Assembly: GCA_039619475.1 (NCBI GenBank)
Contig: CM077115.1
Coordinates: forward strand, 506,871,352 to 506,935,351
Direction of reading: 5' to 3'
From: Icerya purchasi
Taxonomy: Eukaryota; Arthropoda; Insecta; Hemiptera; Monophlebidae
Length of the DNA: 64,000 bases
Part shown: piece after piece, positions 36,217 through 47,599 of the stretch
How the letters are laid out: every line of letters starts with the position of its first letter
How positions within the stretch are numbered: the stretch's first letter is position 1
Translations under genes and position numbers: made by a program
The notes under the pieces: model-generated
Seen by the model: the letters and a program-made list of their open reading frames with translations, nothing else
The model's database searches: none
What the model was told of the DNA's origin: nothing

Positions 36217-36414
36217 CTAACTCACTGTAAACCCGTTTGTCCTACTACAGTAGTCCGCCGAACGATTTATCGAAATTTTTTTTTTTTTAATTTGTTGAAG
36301 CTGCGAATTGAGAATTTCCAACAGCTCGGCTCCAATCATGCTAACCTCGTCTATGAAAATGATAATGTGCTGACTCGCTATAAACCCGTGCGCACATTTC
36401 TTTTCCCTTTCCAC
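36217..36414 (-). pseudogene. Pif1-like helicase fragment (Walker B region)
   Basis: The minus strand at about 36360-36291 reads IIFIDEVSMIGAELLEILNS followed by QLQQI. DExSMxGxxxLxxLxxxLQQI is the Walker B and following helix of Pif1-family helicases. Upstream and downstream residues in the same frame do not fit, so only about 30 codons of the domain survive. Alone it could not be a host PIF1 gene; the neighbouring endonuclease suggests a rolling-circle transposon origin. Confidence 0.7.
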
Positions 36415-36420
36415 GTAACG

Positions 36421-39400
36421 TTTTCGGGCGGTTAGGTCCCGGCTAAAGCATGTTCCATGCTAAAAAATCGTCCGTCTTTATCGAAGCATTGGTGAAATAG
36501 GATGAACTGATGAACACTGTTGCAAGAACGACATTAGCATTTTTTGTAGATTCGTTTATTGAAATTTTTCCCGTTCTACAGGCAATAACTGGCGCCTAAA
36601 AGCCGATAATGCGTTTTTCACATTAAAAGCGACGGAAGAATTATGTCACATTTAGTTATTCCGGAACGCCTAGCCGCAAAATATAAGTTTTGTAACCATT
36701 AGAGAAGGTTTTAGAAGGGGCCTGAACAAAGAAAAAATAATTATAAAATAATGCAAGACGGGAACACTATGAAATTATCACGAAAAATTTAATATCGTTT
36801 GATTGCACGAGTAATTTAAAAATATTGTGAAAATTGACGTTGAATTATAGGGTAAAGTAGCTGAAAACAGTAGGCGTGTTAGATGATGCCGAGCAACAAT
36901 CACATTCCGGCACGTTATATACTACTCTAAGTGTAGTTTTTAAATTTCCATTAAAACCTTGTGTAAGAAAGCGACTACTTTCTAACGCCTCTATTCATCA
37001 AAATGTTCAGTAAACTTAAATGAGATGATTATTCGAGGTCAGGGAAAAAGAGAGAATTAGACTTTCGAGTATACGAAAAAATTAAAATCAGATTACAAAA
37101 CTTATAACGGGCCAAAATTTCTTTAAATGAAAATATCATAACATTTCTAAGCTAGGCGTAATAAGTAAGACTGGCGTTTTAGTGAATCGACTTGCCTCGT
37201 CGATAAATGTTATCTCACTATAGATCTTTATATAGAGAAGATGGAGCGCGCGGCAGTTAATGTTCTATTTTATCGCTAATATACGTTAGTGATTATGTAG
37301 CTTATTTAGTATGTTAAGAAACTTAAACATAGGCGTGATCCGGACAGTAACGAACAGGAGATAACAATGTTTGCAACCGCATTTAAAAAAGAGGCGTTTT
37401 TTTTTAACATTTTCGTTTAAAATTTCAATTTGAAATTAATATAATTATAGAAACTTTTATAATTCTATAAAAACGTTGCATAAATATATCAGATATCTTC
37501 ATATATTTCATCATTATGCAGAACAATAAAATGTTTTAGCGTGTTTTATTTAGATACCAAAAATTGCAAAAGATATAGATATTGAGCACATATTAAACGA
37601 ATGTACCTATAGCAATAAAGTATTAAATAACTTCTACGCTACAGAATTAGTTACAAATCTGTTTAAAGAGTTTTTTAAATTAATTTTTCGCGGAAGAAAT
37701 TATACTATATCGTAAGAAAAATTCAATTATATAATAATATGAGATAATTAAGGTTAAAACTAGTGTATTTAAGTTTAAGAAAATATTAATTTAATATTAT
37801 TGTAAAATTGGATTACACAGGAAAGCAAAAACTTAATTGGATGGTGCCCCTGTAATGAACATTATAGTAAAAACGGTAAATTAAACAAATCAACAGCCCC
37901 ACCCAAAGTTATTGGAAATAGAGGGAAAAAAATGCTTTCTATTTGTTTATTAAATTTTGCCTGAAACATTCTTTTGTAATGTTTTTAAGAAATTTTGATT
38001 CTGGTAGTATTATTGCGTTTTATTAAACAATGTGAATTTTCTTACTACATTTCACGAGCTTTATTTTCTAGTTTTTTGTTGATTTCGCTCCCAAGAAAAA
38101 ATAAAAAAAACAAAAAAAGAAAAAACAATTTTCCTATACATCACTGTACATAACCAATTTTTAAAAAAGAATCCGATAGCGATGGACAAATAAATTAAGC
38201 TGAATAATTATTGCTTTTTATGTATATTATTTATATCCAATAGCGTGTAAATCAGTGAGTAGATTTTAGTCGAAACGAACCAAGATGCCCCTGAATGTAG
38301 AATTATAAGAGTAATGGATTATTTAATGTTTATAATTATATTAATTTCAAAATGATATTTTATACAGAAATATTAAAAAAAAAAAAACATAAAAAATCAC
38401 TGCTTCCTTTTCAAATGAAGTTGAAAAAACTTTTTTAAGAATTTCTACCATTTCATATTCGTGCCTGTCGATGTTACATATCGGAAAGTTGTATACAGTG
38501 ACATTTAACACCGATAAGATTAAACATTAGCTATCACATTTTCGTTACTATAGCAGTCTAACTGAAGTGCTATTTCCCCCCATCATCTCTATACAACTGT
38601 GTCCATAGTGAGATAAGATTTTTCAACGAAGCAAATTCACTATCATTCAAACTATTCTCAGCAAATGAAGTAAAAAAAGATAAAGAAAAATTATTTCAAT
38701 GCGTCCAATAACTAATGTTTAAAATTGCTTATATTATACTCGCCTCCCAATCCACATAACGGGAAGGCCGTGTTTTTTTTTTTCGCTCAAAAGATATTGA
38801 GAGAAAAGAAAAACTAGAAACTAATCGGATATTCGCATATAGTCTACGATTCCAACGACTAGTAGTAAAGTCAAAGTGCAATAAGCACAGATAACGTCTC
38901 CTCGCACGTGACTAATATTACGAACGTCATTCGTCATCGATTGTACAAAGCCGCAGTGGCTAACAGGAAAATAACTCTGATTAATTGATTAGAATGCGAT
39001 TGAAAAAAAGCTATTAAATAAACTTACGCATGAAATTATTACGTTTTGGCGGGAACGAGACAAATCACATTTTTGGTAACTTTATAAAAGATGGGGGCCT
39101 CGGATTATTTTTTTAAAAGAGAAATTGACGAGTAATTAAACTTTTGGCAAATTGAATAGAAATTAAAAATGTAGAATTGAAAATTTAACTTTTCTGTATT
39201 TCGAAATCCGGGCTTTTACTAATCTGGTGTGCAAATTTGAGGGAAACTTTTTGCGAAGTTGGTGTCTTCATAGTAAATCGGATTCACACAACGTCTTTAT
39301 TGAAATAAACAGCAAGATGGATAATTTTACACATTTGCGAGATATCGCCGCATTTACTGGAAATATTACAGCGCTTGAAGATGGTTTCATTGTACGCGTT

Positions 39401-40300
39401 ATTATAAGAAAGTTAATGTAGGGTATGGGAAAAACGAAAAATTTAAAAATAACCAGTAACGTAAAATAGTTTACTTACGTTGGAAAATCTGGAAACTGAG
39501 CGAATATAAGGCAATAAAAGTTTCATTTAAACAACGCACCAACGCATAGACCGGCACAAGGCGCGTTTTCCACTCGGTCTATAGAGACAGCTGGTCGATA
39601 GCAGGTTATTCTCGCATCGTTCTACTACTACACTTGGACTAGCGACGAAGCGGGTTAAAAATTTTCAGTGGCTAATGATGACGCAAGCGACTTACCGAAC
39701 ACGATGGGATTATCGCGATCGAAGGTCGCGTCTTTTATCTTTTTCTTTCGTATTTTTCACTGCATCTTCGTTCTTTGCGGATATATTTTACCTCTGAACA
39801 CTATTATCCACAAGAACAGGTTTCGATTCATTATAAATACACAACAAATGCTTCGCCGAATTGTATAATTAAAATATGCTTCTAATTCTACTACAAATGT
39901 ATATTGTACGTACACACTTATACATATATAACAATATGTAAATACATATAGGCGTGCATTTTTTTTTCGAAATATCAATTGCAAAACTTTATCTTATCAG
40001 CAAATTAGAAACCACAAGCGTGTAACTTTTTACAAAGTGTCGGCGGAAAATAATTTAAAAAAAAACCTAAAAATTATCAATTTAGCGGTAAAAAGAAAAA
40101 TTGTTCTGTTTTTTTTTTTTTTTGAAAAAAAAAGTACGGACTTTAAAATTTACCATAAAAATTTAATAAAAATGTAATAAACAGTAAAAAATAACATCTA
40201 TATTAAATGATTATTACGGTTACTCTTAAACAATATTAATACTTATTGAAACCTCGGTACCAAATTCAAATTGCAATAATAATTAAATATTTATATGATA
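36421..40300. other. AT-rich stretch, nothing recognised
   Basis: No frame with a recognised domain. Frame 39227-39421 and the GC-richer patch at about 39490-39720 were inspected without a match. Confidence 0.4.
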
Positions 40301-42060
40301 CTAGCTAAACCAGGCCACGCTTCACTGTGGCTCACAGTTTGATATTAATTATTGCGGAAGTAAATAAAATTCTTCTCTAGTAAATTTACTCTGAGAAAAC
40401 ACATCATTCAATTTAATATGACATACCTTGTGTTGCTCTATGGCTATGCTGTGGAATGAAAGGAAAGGAAGAAAAATTTTTTCCACTGAAAATCATTTTT
40501 TATTCTAAAGTTGATGAATGTAAAATATATTTTTGTTTGTCCGTTTTCTGCACATTAAGATCATCAGATGGTTTACCTATTCTACAGCATGCGACATATA
40601 ATTGTCCACGAGAGAAGAAGCATTCATTTTTTAAAATCGCACACTTGCAAAGATTGTCCTTGCGCTTTGTTAATAGTCATAGCGAACGCAGTTTAAGTCG
40701 TTTAAACATTTGTCGGAATAGGTTGTGTTCGTGGAAGTAGTATGTCTTCACCTTTATGAGATTCGATCGGAATTGTTGCTTCAATTAGATTATTCATCAA
40801 TTTTTTAATTACTAATTGTGTACCATTGCGCAGAACTTCGGCTGACTGATGTTTCGGAGTAGGGATGAATCCAGTGTGGGTTTTGGGGGAGCATGCCCAC
40901 CAGAACTCTAAAATTTCCCCCCAGAGCTTAATACAAGCTGTTTAAGAATGCGGCAATTTCATAGGAAATAAAATTCTTTTTATTGACTTTGTTTACTGTT
41001 ATGTCAAAAGTTGCTGCCAAAACATTTTGAAATGGTTCAATTAGTCGTATATTTTTAAATTTCAAAATTACGAGATTTTTTTGGACGAAAAAATGAAACT
41101 TTATAAAATAGCAATAAAAAAAAAAATGATTTTTTAAAATTTGACTTTGACGTTTACTTGTTATTCTATAAAAAAACTGATACGCTTTCATTGCAAATGT
41201 GCGAAGAAGATGTAAAATACTCGAAAGCTGAAAAAATTATTCGCAGCAGTTGGTATTTTTTGGAACTCTCACATTTCACGTCGATCCATTTATCATTGAT
41301 ATCAATAAATTGTATTAAGACGTTTCTCTTTTCGGTTTTCATTTATTCTTTTTTTTTTTAAAAACGACATGATCTATTGACAACTTCATTTCCGTTTCAA
41401 TTGTTTTTTTCTTGTTTTCCATTTCCAAAAAAAATCCATTTAAAACAGCTGAAACATCGCGGCGTATTCGTTTATTATAAAAAGATAATGAACCCGTTAG
41501 AATGTTTTTACAATACGATGTTCTTTAATGCTACAATTAGAATTAATCATTTTAAAACCAATTGAGAAAACATTGATAATCGGTTATTTTACTTGAAATT
41601 TATCGTTCACACTTGCTTTTTCATTATTTTGTGTGATTTCGATAATTTGTTTCGATGCTTTGGAATACCTTGTCTATTAATTCTTCTCTTGAATTTACGT
41701 TGTTTCAGAAATTAGATGGGAAGGTGATTTTTCCTGTTTCTTGATTTGTAGGTACAGTACCGTTACCGACTTTGAATAATTGTCTTGAAAATATGGCTGC
41801 TGTTGGATCGTTTTTTGAACTCTCATATTCGTTGTTAAATTAATTTTTTTTTACTGTGCTCCAAAAAATTGCATATTTTAAGCAGGCATGCAATTCATCA
41901 GCTGGTGTTGACACTAGAAGTGTTTGCCTGAAGTCACCGGATAGCAACAACAATGTTCCACCAAAAGGAACAACTTGATTATCTCGCAAGTCTTTCAATG
42001 CTAATGCTTCTAATGACTTCCGGTGAGCTATTGTACACTCATCTATATACATATACGTTT
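40301..42060 (-). mobile_element. Helitron, 3' portion with terminus
   Basis: The minus strand ends with a GCCAC/GTGGC hairpin (loop AGTGAAGC, about 40328-40311), then CTGGTTTAG and CTAG at 40304-40301, followed by T. That is the Helitron 3' signature: a short hairpin some 10 bases before CTRR, with insertion between A and T. About 200 bases upstream lies the stop of a Pif1-type helicase reading in the same direction, as expected for the C-terminal domain of the Helitron RepHel protein. The 5' portion (Rep, TC start) was not found. Confidence 0.78.
40500..42052 (-). pseudogene. Helitron Pif1-type helicase, C-terminal half, broken
   Basis: From 42052: YIDECTIAHRKSLEAL (Walker B), then VPFGGTLLLLSGDFRQTL (motif III). 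Next, at about 41825-41640 in another frame, come LTTNMRV and DPTAAIFSRQLFKVGNGTVP. After about 700 bases without homology, the frame near 40870-40500 gives LRNGTQLVIKKLMNNLIEAT, AFAMTINKAQGQSLQVC (motif VI region), then RGQLYVACCRIGKPSD and a stop at 40502-40500. These are successive conserved blocks of insect Helitron helicases. Several frame changes and the gap, probably a later insertion, make it inactive. Confidence 0.85.
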
Positions 42061-42565
42061 ACATATACAATTTATGAAACTGAATTCTAAAATTAATTCT
42101 ACTACAATCTCTTTTTTGATTTTTGGTTATTTTAAAAATACTCAAGCAATCGTGTTGAAATATAAAAAAAAAAAATGACATGTTTATATTTTCGACTATA
42201 TATTATTTTACATTATCTAAAGAAGTGAGAACCACTTTTGGAACCATGAAAAAGCTGATAACACCGAAGGACATTACCTTAGAGTTAAGTATGCGTCTCG
42301 ACCGGTGCTATGTTTTCTCAGTCCTGATTATAGATCGCGCCACTTAAATTGTTTTTCGAAACGCTTATAATACCCGGGGGAACTTAGGGATAAGTAGTAT
42401 ATACACTCTTATATAGAAATGAAACGTTGCGTAAGCATTTCAAGTCAATCCATCCATTACTTTTCGAGTTTTGCGGTCACAAACATACGGTCGCTTCATT
42501 TATATATGTATATATGTATATGTACAATAGATTTTTGATCTGGAACCAGTGTTTGTTATATTAAT
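42061..42565. other. Spacer, repeat-like
   Basis: No gene. The segment at about 42415-42500 (AATGAAACGTTGCGTAAGC, AAGTCAATCCATCCATTAC) resembles non-coding transposon DNA, but I could not assign it. Confidence 0.35.
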
Positions 42566-43299
42566 CTCATCAAAAACATACATGTAAAAATAGGAGCCGC
42601 CAAGTTCGGTATTAAGAGTATGCGTGGTTGTCGACTTGGCCGACAAAGAATTGAGATCTATATGGGTGCCGAATTCTGTAGATAATCCTGAATTTTATTT
42701 ATAAGAACATACAACATTCTAAAATTAAAACACAATTTCTTGTTTTTTTCTGCTACGAAAAATTTTTTGCTATTTAAAAATATAACTTCTTAAATTTAAA
42801 CAATCAATTTATTTACACAAAGCAGATAATTTAGGGTAAATTATAACGATTTCACTTGGCTCATTTTTACAAGCAAACTAAATTTTTAGAAGAGTAATGT
42901 TGACCTTAGATTATAAAAACCATAACTTGCGTACCTATAACATAAAGAAGATAAGTTGATTAGCCAAATATATAAGATAACTTGTATGTGAAAACTAGCC
43001 AATTGAAATCGTGAACTTTAATATATCCTAAATTATCTGCTTTGTGTAAATAATTCGACTGTTCAAAATTAAGATATTATATATTTTTAAATAGCAAACA
43101 TTGTTGTCTATGAAAAAAACAAGAAATTGTGTTTTAATTTCAGAATGTTGTATGTTCTTATAAATAAATTTCAGGATTATCTACAAAACTTGGCACCCAT
43201 TTAAATCTCAATTCTTTTTTGTCGGCCAAGTCGACAACCACGCATATTTTTAATATTAAACTTGGCTCCCATTTTTTAAACATTCATATTTTTGATGAG
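42566..43299. repeat. Large inverted repeat (foldback MITE-like)
   Basis: Arms of about 300 bp, 42566-42872 and 42988-43299, are inverse copies with roughly one change in ten, separated by about 115 bp. Matching blocks include CTCATCAAAAA at the ends, GTCGACTTGGCCGACAAAGA, AACACAATTTCTTGTTTTTT and TTTACACAAAGCAGATAATT. Its transcript would fold into a long hairpin. No coding capacity and no clear target duplication; the superfamily is unknown. Confidence 0.85.
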
Positions 43300-43329
43300 A
43301 TATCATTACTTTTTGTAATGAAATTATTA

Positions 43330-43760
43330 TTATTATTCATTCAAATTCAAATTCAAATCGTTTATTCTTCAAAATAGGCTTTGAAAGTCAAGTTGTCGAG
43401 TCCGTCTGTCCCCTAACTCTAAAACTACCGTCACTTCGGACCTGTAAGGCTGAGGGGAAGAAGTGTCAATAAACCCTTACTGCAGCACACTGGGCCCTAC
43501 AAATATGTCATGTTATTTTCATCTCTTTTCTTTATAAGTATATCAAAATCAGTATACAATATCATATTCATTTCCTGTGCTGTGCTGGAATCGCATTGCT
43601 CCATAATATTCTATGTTTATCATTAAGGTAGTTATCTATTTTATAATAAGCTTTGTCAGGCAGAACTAGCAATTTTAAATTTATTTTCCAGTAGGTCAAA
43701 TATCTCGATTGGAATTTTATTATAAAAACGCACACAAAGCCTTAAAGTACGCTAGCTATT
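43330..43760 (-). mobile_element. CR1/Jockey-like LINE 3' end with (TTTGAA)n tail
   Basis: On the minus strand about 43745-43600 reads LRLCVRFYNKIPIEIFDLLE and, after a frame change, LPDKAYYKIDNYLND, the end of a CR1-group reverse transcriptase protein (GVxxYNxLPxEI, KAYYSxxEYL). A 3' UTR follows and ends in TTTGAATTTGAATTTGAAT (43335-43358 on the plus strand as ATTCAAATTCAAATTCAAA). Short-repeat tails in place of poly-A are usual in this group. 5'-truncated relic. Confidence 0.72.
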
Positions 43761-44432
43761 AATAAAAATCGATTGCTGGAAAATATTTCAAATCGTAAAA
43801 ATTCACTGTTTTCTGATTTTTTCCCCTTTGTATACACACAATGACCCAGCTGGATGCCAAATTTCAACTTCCTAGGTCAGCTGAAAGTGGGTTAGGTTTT
43901 TGATCTGTATGTCAGTCAGTGATAAAAATGACGATTTTTAGACGTTAATATATCAATAACCGTTTAAGTTGTATTTATGAAATTTGGGATTTTAGTTAAT
44001 CTAGGGGGTTTTAATAAATAAACCAAATTTCACATGTTTACGTTAAATAGATTTTGAGTTATTAAGCGATTAAAAGTGTCTCCAAATGTTTCGTGTAATA
44101 TAACACATGACTGCTGCGTCGTCGCCAGTTCCTTTTTCTTGACCAGAACTTGTCTTGACACGCTGCTGCGTGTCTAGATATGGTTTTTTAATTTTTGCAA
44201 TTTGAATTACCGAGACTGTAATTTAAGGTATGAGAATGTTATTTAAGAATAATCATAGTATCCCTTTTAAAAGTATCTTTTATCAAGTAGGGTAATTATA
44301 TTTCACTTTTTTATTAAATTTTTTTCTTTTTTTTTTTTCGAATAGAATTTTACATCGCAATTTTTAATGTAAATATTTATCAATGATAATAGACTAACCA
44401 AAAATCTACCGTCTCGGAAAAAAATAGGTATC
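43761..44432. other. Spacer, nothing firmly recognised
   Basis: The part at 43840-44060 (ACCCAGCTGGATGCCAAATT, CAACTTCCTAGGTCAGCTGA, ATATCAATAACCG) looks like non-coding transposon DNA, unassigned. Confidence 0.35.
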
Positions 44433-44440
44433 GGTTAAAG

Positions 44441-45070
44441 CAAGGGCGGATCCAGAAGGACATTGGGGGAGGGATTATATAATTACGTAAAATCTTCTTC
44501 GGGAGGCAGTAGATTTGAGAAATACCCCTTTTTTTCATAAAGAAGATCAAATAATGGCCCCTTTAGAAATATAAAATTTTTTTAAAAATACATAATTATT
44601 ACAATTTTTAATTTAACTTTTGTCTTATATTTAGGGGTGAAAAATAAAACGAAATTATAAAATTCTAGCTAAAATGATAGTTTAGAAATAGTAAGAAAGA
44701 TAGTATTATTATTAGACTTCTTTTTTATTTTTGTTAGTAATGCGATTCGAATTTTTTGTTCGTGAACAAGTTTAAATATATATATATATATTTCTCACTA
44801 AACTCTATTTTTAATTAAAATTACAAAATAAAAATTAAAAATAAATAAGAAAGGCAAAAGATCGATGACAGTTGGGTTTAAAATAAAATAAAAACGTAAC
44901 ATTATTAGTTTTACTAGAAAACACTATTAAATAGTATAATTAAATCCGTAGGTAAAATTTATGCAAATTTTTTATAGCACAAATTAAGTTTCTTTGTTAT
45001 TATTTTTTCATAGAAGCATTGGTTCTTTGGGGAGGGGGGATGTCCCCTATTCCCCCGTGGATCCGCCACT
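44441..45070. mobile_element. hAT-like non-autonomous element
   Basis: Ends CAAGGGCGGATCCAG and the inverse of AGTGGCGGATCCACGG form the terminal repeat. GGTTAAAG lies exactly at both flanks (44433-44440 and 45071-45078), an 8-bp duplication. The 630-bp interior has no recognisable protein. Confidence 0.82.
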
Positions 45071-45078
45071 GGTTAAAG

Positions 45079-46318
45079 AGTATAATGTTCAAACATAATA
45101 TTTCCGGTAGTGGTAAGCTTGTAAATTCCGCGCTAATTAATAGTGATAATACTTCTTAATTTTTCACCCGGCTATATTAAAAAATTATTTTTCTTTCCAA
45201 TCTGCGTTTCCGTGGTAAATAAGATTGATTTCATTTTAAAGACCAGCTTGTAGATTGCGCTACGGCGATTTCATTTTATCTGAATTTATATTTATTCGCG
45301 TTAATTATCATAGTGATGTAATATTTCGTAATTTTTGGTCCGGCTACGTTAAGAATTTATTTTCTTTTCAATCTACGTTTCCGTGTTTAAGTACTAATGG
45401 CGTTTGCTGTATTATGAAATTTCTCTAAATAGGCCTCTTTTTTATTTTTTTATCATTTTTAATGACTTGATGATCTGTACTACATATCGGATATATTTAC
45501 ACGGAACCACTCTGACCGGTACACTTTCGAATAAACCAAACACCATTGAAATCAGTTTAAGTGATCGAAAACGTGAACAGACCATAAAAAAAGACACATA
45601 CGTGATGAGAATATGGAATCACCTCTTTTTGAAGTCGTTAAAAAAAAAGACGGTCTGTTGTCTAAAATGTGAAACTTTCCAAGGGGTTTAAAATTGTGTA
45701 TTAAATGCATCCGAACGATGACCGAATATTTAAAAATTTTCTTTGCTTTCATTTTTTACTTTTGATATTTTTAAATTTTATTTACTTTTTTATTTTCTAT
45801 TCTGGACATTTTCACTTTATTTTGCCATCTTTGCATGACTCAACTCAATCGAAAAATTACAACAATAGTGTGTACCGTAGTGTGGTCAGATGATAATACG
45901 CCGTTCACCCAGCGTCAAGCTTTAAAATTAAAGACCATATAAGCAGTCTCCAACGAGAAAAGTCAAGCAGACCGCTTAAAAAGTTAAACGGAAACAAAAA
46001 CACGCGATTTTTCTAGTTAATTAACTGTTGCACTGATGCTGGAAAAGTCATTTACATTAAAACGGTAATAGTTGTAGTGGAAAAATCTGCTATATGGAAT
46101 TTTCTTGTCTCGTACTTTAATATTTCTATTGTACATTTGATTTGCTGTAATGCCAGGTGGTACCACGCATGCTTACACGCTATTTTATCAGCTTCTAAAG
46201 TAAATTATACCGGATAATGACAGACAAAAGGTGAAGATCGACGGAAAATGAACCGGTTTTTCAAAATTCATTACAAAACTAGCGGGTGTACGAATCTTTT
46301 CACCGTTTGCTGCGATGT
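45079..46318. other. Spacer, nothing firmly recognised
   Basis: The 95-codon frame at 45404-45691 ends with a WNHLF and CCLKC pattern faintly like a BED finger, not enough to call. Confidence 0.35.
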
Positions 46319-46690
46319 GTAATTTGGCTCGTCAATCAGGATTCATTACCCAAAAACGATTAGAAAGAAAAAGAATCTGTTATATTTTAATTCGATCAGA
46401 TATTATCAATATGAAACAATCGTTATAACGGAATATTTTAAAAGACGCAATAAGGAGTGGGAAGCGCCAGATTCAGCAAATAGGACTACAGAATCTGCAA
46501 AGGACAGATGATCAGTGTCACAAATACTGTATCGTTTGAATAGAGAGGACAATGTGGGGAAAACGAAAACGAGAAAAAGGTAATAGAATATAGTTAAAAC
46601 GAAGGCGAACGATGGAGATGAAGAAAACAAAAGGAACTATGGACTAGAAGAAAGAGTAGGTTAAAACAGATGAAATGAATTATTATCGTT
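46319..46690 (-). mobile_element. LINE family A, 3' end fragment
   Basis: On the minus strand it ends with a decayed form of the LINE A terminus (plus strand GGCTCGTCAATCAGGA at about 46326). It shares the CGCAATAAGGAGTGGGAAGC block with 12139-12200 and 59680-59710. RNase H sequence of the same orientation lies at 47910-47600, so the two may be halves of one copy separated by the elements at 46700-47553. Confidence 0.65.
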
Positions 46691-46699
46691 TCCGTTTTG

Positions 46700-47045
46700 C
46701 TCTTGTTCAATTTCCTTTGTGTCCATCCGTCCTCCTACCTTAAATGTCACCTGTGACACAACTCACGTTATATTCGGATATTCCTTTATTTCCTCAGAAC
46801 GCGCGATTTTTTATTCTAATTTGCTTAGCCTTGGCCTTCCTACTTTTTACAGTGCCCTCTATATTCTCGCTCTTCCATTTTCTTCTATTGTTCCTTTGTT
46901 AGCCGCCTTCATTTCTTCTGTCTCTAATCGTTTTTTTTTTTTTTTTTTAAATAACCTGTCACTCCATATGTCTTTCTATTCTTCCAATCTTTTGTGTTGG
47001 ATGAATGTGCTGTGCTGACGTGGCCATAAAATAAAAAATAAAAAA
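46700..47045 (+). mobile_element. LINE family A, 3' end, plus orientation
   Basis: The frame at 46719-46960 reads NVTCDTTHVIFGYSFISSER, then LGLPTFYSALYILALPF, matching the LINE A terminal cysteine/histidine region found on the minus strand at 59874-59605. The 3' end GCTGACGTGGCC is followed by ATAAAATAAAAAATAAAAAA. A poly-T run near 46930-46949 lies inside. Confidence 0.65.
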
Positions 47046-47553
47046 GAGAAGTGACGTCTAGAGGGGGCACCCGGTAGGAACGAAGTTCCTTTTACTTTTT
47101 ACTAGATGTACAAGTATAAAGTCATTCATAAAGTATACGATAAAAAATGACACACAATATATAAATCCCGTATGAATTAAATCAAAAACAACAAAAACAA
47201 AAAATAAATCCCGTATGAATTAATTAAAACAAAAACAATAAATAAATCATCAGACTCGTCGAAGTGTGGTAACGTCGCACAAAAAAACCGCGCCAATTTT
47301 CAAATTCAATAAAATTTAGAATTGAGCTTATACAGCTGACCGCGTACGCTGCTTGCTGCTCGAATCTCGATACTCGCACGAACGCACATAAACACACACA
47401 CACATACACATACCCGTATATAATAGAAAGAGACAGAGCGAAAGAGAACGAGAGTGAACGTCGCCTACCGGACGACGCATAATGCGATTTCGTTATCTCG
47501 CCTTTTCTGCCAGTTTACTCCTACCGACAAGCTGCGTAAAAGAACTTCGTTCC
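47046..47553 (-). mobile_element. Palindrome-ended repeat family, copy B
   Basis: It matches 53206-53678 in inverse orientation over nearly its whole length. Shared blocks include GCTTGTCGGTAGGAGTAAAC, GTGCGACGTTACCACACTTC and GTTTTAATTAATTCATACGG. One end has GGAACGAAGTTC and the other GAACTTCGTTCC plus a further 30 bases (CTACCGGGTG to CACTTCTC) also shared by both copies. A 55-bp internal tandem duplication around 47161-47250 is present only here. No coding capacity; the class is not determined. Confidence 0.82.
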
Positions 47554-47599
47554 AAAAAAAATTATTAAGAGAAAAAAAAATTGAGAAAGCGTAAATTCT

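Larger units (their letters stand above)
35420..36420 (-). mobile_element. Helentron-like remnant: Pif1 helicase then AP endonuclease
   Basis: On the minus strand a Pif1-type helicase fragment (36414-36217) is followed about 350 bases downstream by an endonuclease-domain fragment (about 35900-35430). Helicase followed by an apurinic-type endonuclease in one orientation is the gene order of Helentrons, rolling-circle transposons related to Helitrons. The Rep domain and both termini were not found. Boundaries are those of the recognisable protein pieces. Confidence 0.6.

Noticed and set aside
36217..42052. A host PIF1 DNA helicase gene spanning both helicase fragments
   Set aside because: The fragments are 4 kb apart, carry frameshifts and non-collinear motifs, and are associated with an endonuclease in one case and a Helitron terminus in the other.
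43335..43358. Stand-alone ATTCAA microsatellite
   Set aside because: It directly follows a CR1-like coding end and 3' UTR in the right orientation, so it is the LINE tail.
45404..45691. BED zinc finger exon (WNHLF and CCLKC pattern)
   Set aside because: The match is a few residues only, the histidines are missing and no transposon ends were found around it.
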